This document shows positions 42,930 through 50,350 of a stretch of 64,000 nt of DNA, piece after piece. The notes under the pieces are model-generated. The model was not told the DNA's origin and did not search any database. It saw nothing but the letters and a program-made list of their open reading frames with translations. The stretch comes from Hymenobacter cyanobacteriorum. Its GTDB lineage: Bacteria; Bacteroidota; Bacteroidia; Cytophagales; Hymenobacteraceae. The stretch covers positions 434,001-498,000 of the forward strand of contig NZ_JALBGC010000004.1 of assembly GCF_022631375.1 (NCBI RefSeq), in the 5' to 3' direction. Both the position numbers and the translations under genes were made by a program. The stretch's first letter is position 1. The number at the start of each line of letters is the position of its first letter.

Positions 42930-43613
42930 CTACCCGGCCGATTCGTGGCAGTACGTGAGCACGTAGCCGGGCGCGGGCTGGGTATAGCAAATGCGGTGCC
43001 GCGTCTCGGCCCCGCCCAGCACTAACGTAGCCGGGATTTCGCCGGATGTTGCGGGGCTGAATTCGTGCAGCAGCAGCTGTTGGCGGAAGATAATGCCGCG
43101 CTGCGCCGCCAGCTTGTAAAGGGCCTCTTTAGCACTCCAGAGCAGGGAATAATGCGCGTCGGGGGCAATATCAGCGGTGGCGGCGCGGGCGTGGTTCCAC
43201 TCGTTTTCGGCCAGAAATTTTCCGGCCAGCCGCTGGGCTTTGTCGCGGATGAGCTCGATGTCGACCCCGGCGCGGCCGCCCTGAGCCAGCACCGCCGCCG
43301 CCCACTCGCCCGAGTGCGACAGCGACACGACCGTATCGGCCGGCGCGCCGAGTAGCCAGGGCCGGCCGGTGGCGTCGTTCTGCACCAGCGTTTCGGGCGG
43401 CAGGGGCGTGGGCAGCTCGCCAAACAGCGCGTGCGCCAGCCGCCGCCCCGCCAGCCACTGCGCCTCGCGCCGGGCGTCGGCGCGGGCGGGCAGCAGCGGC
43501 TGGTACGTGGCCGCGTTGGGCAGGCCGGCCCAGAGGGCTTCGGGCGTTTCGGTGAGGTGCCAGAGGCCCAGCACGGCGGTAGGGGAGAGGCGCTGGACGG
43601 AGTGCAGGGGCAT
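42930..43613 (-). CDS. 4'-phosphopantetheinyl transferase
   Basis: This 227-residue Sfp/AcpT-type enzyme attaches phosphopantetheine to carrier proteins such as acyl carrier protein. Both family motifs are present: GVDIE (116-120) and WSAKEALYK (159-167), which bind Mg and coenzyme A. It is divergent from the WD40 gene, with a family E palindrome in the gap. Coenzyme A made by the coa genes elsewhere in the window would be its co-substrate. Confidence 0.92.
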   Translation of the reverse strand: MPLHSVQRLSPTAVLGLWHLTETPEALWAGLPNAATYQPLLPARADARREAQWLAGRRLAHALFGELPTPLPPETLVQNDATGRPWLLGAPADTVVSLSHSGEWAAAVLAQGGRAGVDIELIRDKAQRLAGKFLAENEWNHARAATADIAPDAHYSLLWSAKEALYKLAAQRGIIFRQQLLLHEFSPATSGEIPATLVLGGAETRHRICYTQPAPGYVLTYCHESAG

Positions 43614-43619
43614 GGGTCT

Positions 43620-43710
43620 TAGTTGTCAGTTGTTCGTTATCAGTTGTCAGAGCAGCAGTCAAAATAGGCATTCTTAAACCTGACAACTGACAACGAACAA
43701 CTGACAACTA
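43620..43710. repeat. palindromic repeat family E, copy E1
   Basis: The left arm TAGTTGTCAGTTGTTCG continues TTATCAGTTGTC; the right arm is its inverse. Within each arm TTGTCAGTTGTT is nearly repeated directly. About 30 bp of spacer separates the arms. It lies just upstream of the WD40 gene promoter. Confidence 0.9.
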
Positions 43711-43720
43711 TCCACGAAGC

Positions 43721-43728
43721 TACCTTTG
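43721..43728 (+). promoter_or_regulatory. -7 promoter box of the WD40 gene
   Basis: TACCTTTG lies 11 bp before the ATG at 43740 and immediately downstream of repeat E1. Confidence 0.5.
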
Positions 43729-43739
43729 CGCCACCCGAT

Positions 43740-44666
43740 ATGTCCGAAATCTTCCGCCCGCCCGTTACCCGAATTGCCACCCTCGCCGGCCACCGCGATG
43801 CCGTGTATGCCCTCACGGGTGGCTCCGGCAGCCGCGTTTTCTCGGGCAGTGCCGACGGCATGGTGGTGGGCTGGGATGCCGCCGAGCCGGAGCGCGACGG
43901 CGAGCTGCTGGCCCGCGTGCAGAACTCGGTGTACGCCCTGCGCCACCTGCCGGAGCTGGATTTGCTGGTGCTGGGGCACAATTTCCAGGGCATTCAGGCC
44001 ATCGATTTGCGTGGGAAGGCGCTGGCCCACGCCACGGCCCTGCCGCCGGTGGCCATCTTCGAAATCGTGTTTTCGGCCAGCCGCCAGCGGCTCTACGCGG
44101 GCCTGGCCGATGGCACGCTGGCGGTGTTGCGCCTGCCCGATTTCCGGCTTGAAAAGCTGCTGCGCATCACCGACAGAAGCCTGCGCACGCTGGTGCTGCA
44201 CGAAGGGCGCGGCGAGTTGGTCATCGGCAGCTCCGACCACCTGACGCGCGTACTGGACCTGGATTCGCTCGAAACCAAATTCACGCTGGGCGAAAGCACC
44301 AATTCAGTGTTCTCGGTGGCCTTTTCGCCCGATGGCGCACACCTGCTCACGGCCGGGCGCGATGCTCAGATTCGGCGCTGGGACGTGGCCGCCGGCTACG
44401 CGCTGATTGACACCGTGCCGGCCCACATGTACACCATCAACCACCTGGCTTTTAGCCCCGATGGCCGCTACCTGGCCTCGTGCAGCCTCGATAAAAGCAT
44501 CAAGCTTTGGGATGCGGCCACCCTCACGCTGCTGCGCGTGCTCGACCGCGCCCGCTCGGCCGGGCACGGCACGTCGGTGAACCGGCTGGTTTGGCCGGGC
44601 ACCGAAAACCGGCTAGTTTCGTGTAGCGACGACCGTAGCCTGGCCGTTTGGCAATTAGAGGTGTAG
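43740..44666 (+). CDS. WD40-repeat protein
   Basis: This 308-residue soluble protein is a single beta-propeller: repeats such as LAGHRDAVYALTGG...VFSGSADGMVVGWD, FSVAFSPDGAHLLTAGRDAQIRRWD and INHLAFSPDGRYLASCSLDKSIKLWD carry the usual GH and WD signatures. There are about seven blades. Such proteins are scaffolds; the partner is unknown. It is bracketed by two inverted family E palindromes; the second starts at its own TAG stop. It is cotranscribed or adjacent to the DivIVA-domain gene. Confidence 0.85.
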   Translation: MSEIFRPPVTRIATLAGHRDAVYALTGGSGSRVFSGSADGMVVGWDAAEPERDGELLARVQNSVYALRHLPELDLLVLGHNFQGIQAIDLRGKALAHATALPPVAIFEIVFSASRQRLYAGLADGTLAVLRLPDFRLEKLLRITDRSLRTLVLHEGRGELVIGSSDHLTRVLDLDSLETKFTLGESTNSVFSVAFSPDGAHLLTAGRDAQIRRWDVAAGYALIDTVPAHMYTINHLAFSPDGRYLASCSLDKSIKLWDAATLTLLRVLDRARSAGHGTSVNRLVWPGTENRLVSCSDDRSLAVWQLEV

Positions 44667-44755
44667 TTGTCAGTTGTTCGTTGTCAGTTGTTAGGGGTTA
44701 AAATCCCCGACTGAGGCGAAGAGACTGATAACTGACAACGAACAACTGACAACTA
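44664..44755. repeat. palindromic repeat family E, copy E2
   Basis: The left arm TAGTTGTCAGTTGTTCG continues TTGTCAGTTGTTAG and begins exactly at the WD40 gene stop codon; the right arm ends just before the DivIVA ATG. It is very close in sequence to E1. The spacer is about 30 bp. Confidence 0.92.
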
Positions 44756-44759
44756 AGAA

Positions 44760-45839
44760 ATGAAACTCACCGCCCTCGATATCCGCCAGAAAACGTTTGA
44801 AAAATCCTTCCGTGGGGTTGATAGGGACGAGGTACAGGCCTTCCTTACCACCGTGTCGCAGCAGTGGGAGCGCATGGGCGACGAAAACCGCGAACTGCGC
44901 CTCAAGCTCGAACACGCCCAGCAGGACGTGCAGAAGATGCGCGAAGTAGAAAGCAGCCTCTACCGTACGCTGAAAACCGCCGAGGACACCGGCAACAACA
45001 TCACCGAACAGGCCCAGCGCGAAGCCGACCTGCGCATCCGCGAGGCCCAGTTTCAGGCCGAAGGCATCCTGAGCGAAGCCCGCCAGCGCGCCCGCGAAGT
45101 GGTGGATGGCGCCTACCAGCAGGCCGAAAAAACCGTGGCCGATATGCAGCGTGAGGTCGGCGGCCTGGGCCAGGAATGCCAGCGCCTCGAGCAGCAGCTC
45201 GACAGCCTCGTGCGCGACCTGCACCACTTGGCCTCCGACGCGCTGGAGAAGGTGGAGAAAGCCCGCACGCGGCCCAAGGGCGGCACGGCGGCCATCCTTT
45301 CGCGCGCCGCCCGCGTACAGGTAGAGCGGCCGAAAGATTCGGCCGCCGAACCCACGCCCGAAACTCCTTCCGCCATGCAGGTAACTACTTCTTCCGCTGT
45401 TTCGTCGGCCGCCGCCGTGGCTGCTGCTACGCCCGCTTCGTTCGCGCCCGGCCGTTTCGGCCGCGCCGAGGAAACGCTGGAACGCGCCGCCCAGACCACC
45501 GGCTACAACCCCAAGCCCGGCCAGCAGCCCGACCCCGGCCAGGAGCCCAACCCCGGCGCGCCCGCCGAAGCGCCGCGCCCCGAAATTGAGCGCCCCGGTG
45601 CTCCGGCCGAAAACCCCGGCATCTCGCCCGCCCCGCACATCGACCCACCCGCACCCTCGCAGGTGCCCGAGCCCAACCCGCCCTACGTGCAGCCCGCTGC
45701 GCCGGACATCCAGCCCGTAACGCCCAACCACCCCGAAATCAACCAGCCCTCGCCCGTTACGCACCCCGGCCAGCCGGGCATGTCGGCCGCCCCGGCTGAA
45801 GCAGCGGTAGCGGAGAAGTCGTTTTTTGATGAAATCTAG
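44760..45839 (+). CDS. DivIVA-domain protein with coiled coil and proline-rich tail
   Basis: This 359-residue protein has an N-terminal DivIVA motif (LTALDIRQKTFEKSFRGVDRDEVQAFL), then a coiled coil (about residues 30-170), then a long low-complexity tail rich in Pro and Ala (GYNPKPGQQPDPGQEPNPG, PPAPSQVPEPNPPYVQP) and a short FFDEI end. In Gram-positive bacteria DivIVA marks cell poles and division sites; in Bacteroidota the family is little studied. Here it may organise the cell envelope or act with the WD40 protein encoded just before it. Confidence 0.82.
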   Translation: MKLTALDIRQKTFEKSFRGVDRDEVQAFLTTVSQQWERMGDENRELRLKLEHAQQDVQKMREVESSLYRTLKTAEDTGNNITEQAQREADLRIREAQFQAEGILSEARQRAREVVDGAYQQAEKTVADMQREVGGLGQECQRLEQQLDSLVRDLHHLASDALEKVEKARTRPKGGTAAILSRAARVQVERPKDSAAEPTPETPSAMQVTTSSAVSSAAAVAAATPASFAPGRFGRAEETLERAAQTTGYNPKPGQQPDPGQEPNPGAPAEAPRPEIERPGAPAENPGISPAPHIDPPAPSQVPEPNPPYVQPAAPDIQPVTPNHPEINQPSPVTHPGQPGMSAAPAEAAVAEKSFFDEI

Positions 45840-45894
45840 ACCGCAGATTTAACGGATTTGACGGATTGCGCCGATTTATGGCGTAAGAAAAGCT

Positions 45895-45928
45895 GGAAAG
45901 CCTGTCTACGGACGGGCTTTCCTTTTTT
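45895..45928 (+). terminator. intrinsic terminator after the DivIVA-domain gene
   Basis: The stem GGAAAGCC / GGCTTTCC with a 12-base loop is followed by TTTTTT. Confidence 0.75.
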
Positions 45929-46010
45929 GTGCGCCGACCTTTGCGGCAGCGCGGGGATAAGCGGCGGCGCATGACACTACTCACTAATTCACCACTCACT
46001 ACCTCACCGC

Positions 46011-46379
46011 ATGGGCCAGATTGCACTCGAAGGACTGGAGTTTTTTGCCTTCCACGGCTACTATGATGAAGAGCAGAAAATCGGCAACAAGTACGGCGTC
46101 GACCTCTACATCAAAACCGATTTGCTGGCCGCCGGCGAGTCCGATAAGCTACAGCAGACGGTGAACTACGAAGTGCTCTACCGCCTCGTGGCCGAGGAAA
46201 TGCGCGCCCCCGCCCGCCTGCTCGAGCACGTGGCCCACCGCGTGCTCGACCGCATCACGGCCGAGCTACCCGGCGTGCGCAAGGTGAAAATCAGCGTCAG
46301 CAAGTTCAACCCGCCGCTGGGCGGCATCTGTCACCGCGCCCGCGTTACGCTGGTGAAGCGCCGGGAGCGGCAGAAGTAG
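46011..46379 (+). CDS. folB: dihydroneopterin aldolase
   Basis: This 122-residue enzyme makes 6-hydroxymethyl-dihydropterin in folate synthesis. The N-terminal FFAFHGYYDEEQKIGNKYGVDL carries the active-site Glu (20/21 region) and KISVSKFNPP the catalytic Lys (98), followed by the typical end. A GACCTTTG box about 70 bp upstream may be its promoter. Length is normal for FolB, which forms octamers. Identification is firm. Confidence 0.92.
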   Translation: MGQIALEGLEFFAFHGYYDEEQKIGNKYGVDLYIKTDLLAAGESDKLQQTVNYEVLYRLVAEEMRAPARLLEHVAHRVLDRITAELPGVRKVKISVSKFNPPLGGICHRARVTLVKRRERQK

Positions 46380-46386
46380 CAGCAGA

Positions 46387-46495
46387 ATGGTGTAGAGACG
46401 CAACACTTTGCATCTCTCGTTGAACGATGGCCGGGCAGGTTCCCGACAGCCAGTGCCAGCAGTCACTACTGCGCCGGCCCTTAATGCTACACCAT
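46387..46495. repeat. inverted repeat family F (one copy)
   Basis: The ends ATGGTGTAG (46387-46395) and CTACACCAT (46487-46495) are perfect inverse copies about 90 bp apart. The inner left part GAGACGCAACACTTTGCATCTC is itself nearly palindromic. It may be a relic of another dispersed repeat family. Confidence 0.55.
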
Positions 46496-46572
46496 CCGTG
46501 TAGCAATATTTAGCTTTTGCGATAAAATTATTCCCCCTTTAAATCAGGTATTTAATTCAATATGCAAGAGCA

Positions 46573-46654
46573 ATACGAATTATTTCGTAGATGTTGCTTG
46601 CAACTACGAAGGTATTCGTATAATCTTTGCCTCATCCTACGAAATAATTCGTAG
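46573..46654. promoter_or_regulatory. three operator-like palindromes for the BlaI-type repressor
   Basis: Three inverted repeats of TACGAA / TTCGTA with four-base spacers lie at 46573-46590, 46604-46621 and 46637-46654 (the last is CTACGAA-ATAA-TTCGTAG, perfect). Their centres are 31 and 33 bp apart, about three DNA turns. A promoter-like TTG (46598-46600) and AATCTTTG (46622-46629) lie among them, so a bound repressor would block transcription. Confidence 0.8.
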
Positions 46655-46673
46655 TAACCTCGTATCTTTCGTT

Positions 46674-47099
46674 ATGAGTAAGGCACCGCCCCCCAAACCT
46701 ACGGATTCCGAGCTGGAAATCCTGCACGTGCTCTGGCAGCACGGCCCCGCCACCGTGCGGGCCATCAACGACCACCTGAGCCAGCGCCGCCAGGCGGAGG
46801 TGGGCTACACCACCACGCTCAAGATTTTGCAGCTGATGCTGGAGAAGGCGCTGGTGCGGCGCGACGACGCCGACCGCAGCCACGTGTACCGGGCCGCGGT
46901 GCGCGAGCAGGAAACCCAAGGCCTGCTCCTCGACAAGTTTGTGGACGCCACGTTTGGCGGCTCGGCCCTGAAGCTGGTGATGCAGGCCCTAGGCAGCCGC
47001 CAGACTTCGGCCGACGAGCTGGCACAAATTCGCCGCCTGCTGAATGACATTGAAATCCAGAATTCCACTCCTAATTCCGACGACGATGACCACGCTTGA
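46674..47099 (+). CDS. BlaI/MecI/CopY-family repressor
   Basis: This 141-residue winged-helix repressor begins with PTDSELEILHVLWQHGPATVRAINDHLSQRRQAEVGYTTTLKILQLMLEKALV, the BlaI DNA-binding fold, followed by a dimerisation helix region. In other bacteria the regulator is cleaved when the membrane partner senses beta-lactam. It sits next to three operator sites and overlaps the BlaR1-like gene by 14 bases. The Asp-rich C-terminus (SDDDDHA) is unusual. Confidence 0.92.
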   Translation: MSKAPPPKPTDSELEILHVLWQHGPATVRAINDHLSQRRQAEVGYTTTLKILQLMLEKALVRRDDADRSHVYRAAVREQETQGLLLDKFVDATFGGSALKLVMQALGSRQTSADELAQIRRLLNDIEIQNSTPNSDDDDHA

Positions 47100-50082
47100 G
47101 CAATTCGTTTCGCCTGCTCTCACGCGGGCTCTGGGCTGGACCTTGCTGCACTCGCTGTGGCAGGGCGCGCTGGTGGCGGCCGTGCTGGCCGGGGCACTGC
47201 TGCTGCTGCGCCGGCAGCGGGCCGAAGTGCGCTACGCGGCCTCGGCCGGGGCGCTGGGCGTAGTGGTGGCGCTGGCCGGCATCACGTTCGGGTTGTATCT
47301 CAACTCGAGCCCGGCGCAAGGCGTGTTGCTGAGCCCTGGCACGGTCAAAACACGGCCACTGGTGCCATTGAAGCACGTTGAAACTCCTGTGACGCGTGTT
47401 TCCTTGACTGTAAAAGAGGCTGAGAAGCCAGTTGCAGCCGCTGCCAATGCGGCGGGCTTACACAAGGCAGCAGCTACGGTTGGTGGTCCGGTTGCCCGAG
47501 CGTCCACGCCCAACTGGCTGGCTACCGGCCTGCGGTATTTCGACAATAACCTGCCGCTGCTGGTGGTGGCCTGGCTGCTGGGCCTGCTGGCCATGAGCCT
47601 GCGCATGTTGGGCGGACTGCTGTACGTGCAGCGCCTGCGCAGCTACCGGGTGCGCCCGCTGTCGGCGGCCTGGCAGGAGCGGCTGGCCGTGCTGGCCGCC
47701 CGCAGCGGCGTGAAGCGGCCGGTGGCGCTGCTCGAATCGGCGCTGGTGCGGGTGCCGCTGGTGGTGGGCCACGTGCGCCCCGTCATTTTGCTGCCGCTGG
47801 GCACGGTGGCGGGCTTGTCGCCGGCTTATCTGGAAGCCATTCTGGCGCATGAGCTGGCCCACGTGCTGCGCCGCGACTACCTCGTGAACCTGCTGCAAAC
47901 CGTGGCCGAGGTGCTGTTCTTCTACCACCCGGCCGTGTGGTTTGTGGCCAGCTGTGTGCGCACCGAGCGCGAAAACTGCTGCGACGACACTGCCACGGAC
48001 CTCGTGGGCGGCGACCCGCTCCGGCTGGCCCGCGCCCTCACGGCCCTGGCCGAGTGGAGCCAGAGCGCCGTGGTAGCTCCTGCGCCGCGCCTGGCCCTGG
48101 CTGCCATAAACCGGCCCGGCGCCCTGTTGCTGCGCGTGCGGCGGCTGGTGCAGCGCCGTCCCGCCGCGCCTACTTTGGCCGAAGGCCTGATGGCTGGCGC
48201 ACTGGTGCTGGGCGGGCTGGGCCTGCTGGGCGGCAGCGTGGCGCTGGCCGGCCCGCTGGCTGGCAGCCAGGGCACCAAGCCTGCCGGGCAAACCGGCCCG
48301 ACGCCCGCAGCCAAAGCCGCGGGCGTGGCCGACACCAACAAGCGCGCCGCTCGTGTGGCACCCGCCGCCCCGGCAACTCCTGCGGCCCCGGCGGCGCCCG
48401 CCGCTCCGCTGGCTCCCGAAGCTGCGGCAGCACCTGCACCGCCGGTGGAGGAACGTCGCGAAGAAGTAATTGTAGAGCGCCGCGATGGTGCCGACCGCGA
48501 CAACGACAATGACCCGCGCGATGGCCGCCCCGGCCGGCGGCGGGAGCGCCGCGTCATCATCAATGGCCGCGCAATGAACCCGGCGACTTTCCGGGGAAAC
48601 CCCGGCACGGTGGTGATTACGAAGGATAAAAAAGGCCGCCTCACCGACCTCGTGGTGAATGGCCAGCACGTGGAAACGGCTGTTGGCAAAGGCAAAAAGA
48701 ACAAGGGCGGCAAAGGCCAGCAGGTGGAAGTGGTGCAGGTAGCGCCGTTCGGCGGGGCCGATGTGCGTGGCTTTGCCTTCCGCACCGATGGCGGTGAGCT
48801 GGACCCGCTGGTGCGCCGCGAAGTGGAGCGCACCGTGCGGCGGCAGGTAGAGCGCGACGTGCGCCGCGACGTAGAGCGAGAGCTGAAGCGCAACGACAAT
48901 TTCAGCTTCAATTTTCCGGATTTTGGCGACCAGTTCGATAAGTCCTTCCGGATGGCACCGGGCACGTCGCTCAACCGCGTGTACCGCCTTAAAAGCCTCA
49001 ACAACGGCGGCTCGGACCCCGAAACCCGCCGCGCCACGCTGGATGCCCTGCGCGGGGCCGAGCGGGGCCTGCGTACCGCCGCGGCCACCAAAGGCCTGAA
49101 TGCCGAGCAGCGCAAGCAAATCAACAAAGAGCTGGAGAGAGTACGGGCCCAAATCAAAAAAGCCGAAAGTGCCCCCGCCACCAACCAACTGCAGCGCCTG
49201 AACGGCGGGATGAATCTGAACATCGACCTGCGTGAACACGAACAGGAAATGCGCGAGCACGAGCAGGAAATGCGGGCGCATCAGCGCGACCTGCAGCAGC
49301 ACCAACGGGAATTGCAGGAGCGCATTCGTGAATCGCAGCGCGAGCTGCAGGAAATGGAGCAGGGCAGTGCCAGCCAGGACCGCGAGCGTGCCGAGCGCGA
49401 CCGGGAAATGGCCGACCGCGACCGTGAACGTGCCGACCGGGACCGACAACGTGCTGAACGCGACCGGGAGCGCGCCGAACGGGACCGGGAACGGGCCGAG
49501 CGCGACCGCAAGCGCAGTGAGGCGCTGGCCGACCAGCTGCAAAAAGATGGGTTGATTCAGGACAAGGACAACTATCAGGTGCGCCTCACGCCCAATAGCT
49601 TTACGGTGAATGGCAAGGAGCAGCCCGCCAAGCTGCGCGACAAGTACCTGAAGCTGCACGCCGAAGCCACCGGCCGTACGCTGAGTGGCAACGACGCGAT
49701 GGTGATTACGCGCAACGGCGACAGCAACACCAGCTTTAGCCAGAGTGCAGGGCCGCGCCCGCCGCGGTTGCCCCAGCCGCCGCGGGCGCCCCGGGCTCCG
49801 CTTACGCCCCTGCTGGCCCCGGGCCCACCGGCCCCGCCGGTGCTGGATGCGCCCGCGCCACCCCGCCCGCCGCGCATCAATTCCGATGAACTGCGGCGCG
49901 AGCTGCGCAAGGATGGTGTGCTGGCCGCCGACGAGAAGAACCTGCAGTTCCAGCTCAACGCTTCGGGGCTGACGGTGAACGGCAAAAAGCAGCCCGATGC
50001 GCTGGCGGATAAGTACCGGAAAATGACCGGCCACACCGACGGCAAGAACTTCAACGTGATGATTTCGACCCAGGAAGACTAG
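47086..50082 (+). CDS. BlaR1-like M56 membrane metallopeptidase with long coiled-coil extension
   Basis: This 998-residue protein has four hydrophobic segments early (for example VAAVLAGALLLLRR and LLVVAWLLGLLAMSLRML) and the M56 zinc motif HELAH (255-259) followed by a conserved FFYHPAVWFVASCVRTERENCCDD. The C-terminal half has no penicillin-binding sensor domain; instead it is very charged (ERDRER-type repeats, REHEQEMREHEQEMRAHQRD), then two related modules containing FTVNGKEQPAKL and LTVNGKKQPDAL. It probably cleaves the BlaI-type repressor in response to an unknown envelope signal. No beta-lactamase gene is seen nearby. Confidence 0.85.
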   Translation: MTTLEQFVSPALTRALGWTLLHSLWQGALVAAVLAGALLLLRRQRAEVRYAASAGALGVVVALAGITFGLYLNSSPAQGVLLSPGTVKTRPLVPLKHVETPVTRVSLTVKEAEKPVAAAANAAGLHKAAATVGGPVARASTPNWLATGLRYFDNNLPLLVVAWLLGLLAMSLRMLGGLLYVQRLRSYRVRPLSAAWQERLAVLAARSGVKRPVALLESALVRVPLVVGHVRPVILLPLGTVAGLSPAYLEAILAHELAHVLRRDYLVNLLQTVAEVLFFYHPAVWFVASCVRTERENCCDDTATDLVGGDPLRLARALTALAEWSQSAVVAPAPRLALAAINRPGALLLRVRRLVQRRPAAPTLAEGLMAGALVLGGLGLLGGSVALAGPLAGSQGTKPAGQTGPTPAAKAAGVADTNKRAARVAPAAPATPAAPAAPAAPLAPEAAAAPAPPVEERREEVIVERRDGADRDNDNDPRDGRPGRRRERRVIINGRAMNPATFRGNPGTVVITKDKKGRLTDLVVNGQHVETAVGKGKKNKGGKGQQVEVVQVAPFGGADVRGFAFRTDGGELDPLVRREVERTVRRQVERDVRRDVERELKRNDNFSFNFPDFGDQFDKSFRMAPGTSLNRVYRLKSLNNGGSDPETRRATLDALRGAERGLRTAAATKGLNAEQRKQINKELERVRAQIKKAESAPATNQLQRLNGGMNLNIDLREHEQEMREHEQEMRAHQRDLQQHQRELQERIRESQRELQEMEQGSASQDRERAERDREMADRDRERADRDRQRAERDRERAERDRERAERDRKRSEALADQLQKDGLIQDKDNYQVRLTPNSFTVNGKEQPAKLRDKYLKLHAEATGRTLSGNDAMVITRNGDSNTSFSQSAGPRPPRLPQPPRAPRAPLTPLLAPGPPAPPVLDAPAPPRPPRINSDELRRELRKDGVLAADEKNLQFQLNASGLTVNGKKQPDALADKYRKMTGHTDGKNFNVMISTQED

Positions 50083-50101
50083 CCCGGGCGAAGGAGCGAC
50101 G

Positions 50102-50137
50102 CAAGGCCGGTTTTCTGCGAGGGAAGCCGGCCTTTTG
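50102..50137 (+). terminator. intrinsic terminator after the BlaR1-like gene
   Basis: The stem CAAGGCCGG / CCGGCCTTTTG lies about 20 bp after the stop codon. Confidence 0.7.
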
Positions 50138-50350
50138 CGTGCGTGCCGGGTCGGGGGCGTACGAAAAAAAAAGGCTCGGGCTGTAACGGAACGCCGTGCC
50201 GCCGGTACCCCGAGCACTCCACCGCCCAAACAGGGGCAGCCGCGGCGGCGGCCGTGAATAAACTGTGAATTCTGGCCCGCGGCAAGCAACTATTGGCTCT
50301 GTCTCTGCATCTCTTGGCCCCTTCGAAGGTCTTTTATTCGAAGTAAGTAT

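Noticed and set aside
47458..50289. A 943-codon open frame opposite the BlaR1-like gene
   Set aside because: It is antisense to a clear gene, has the composition bias of a GC-rich shadow frame and contains no recognisable domain.
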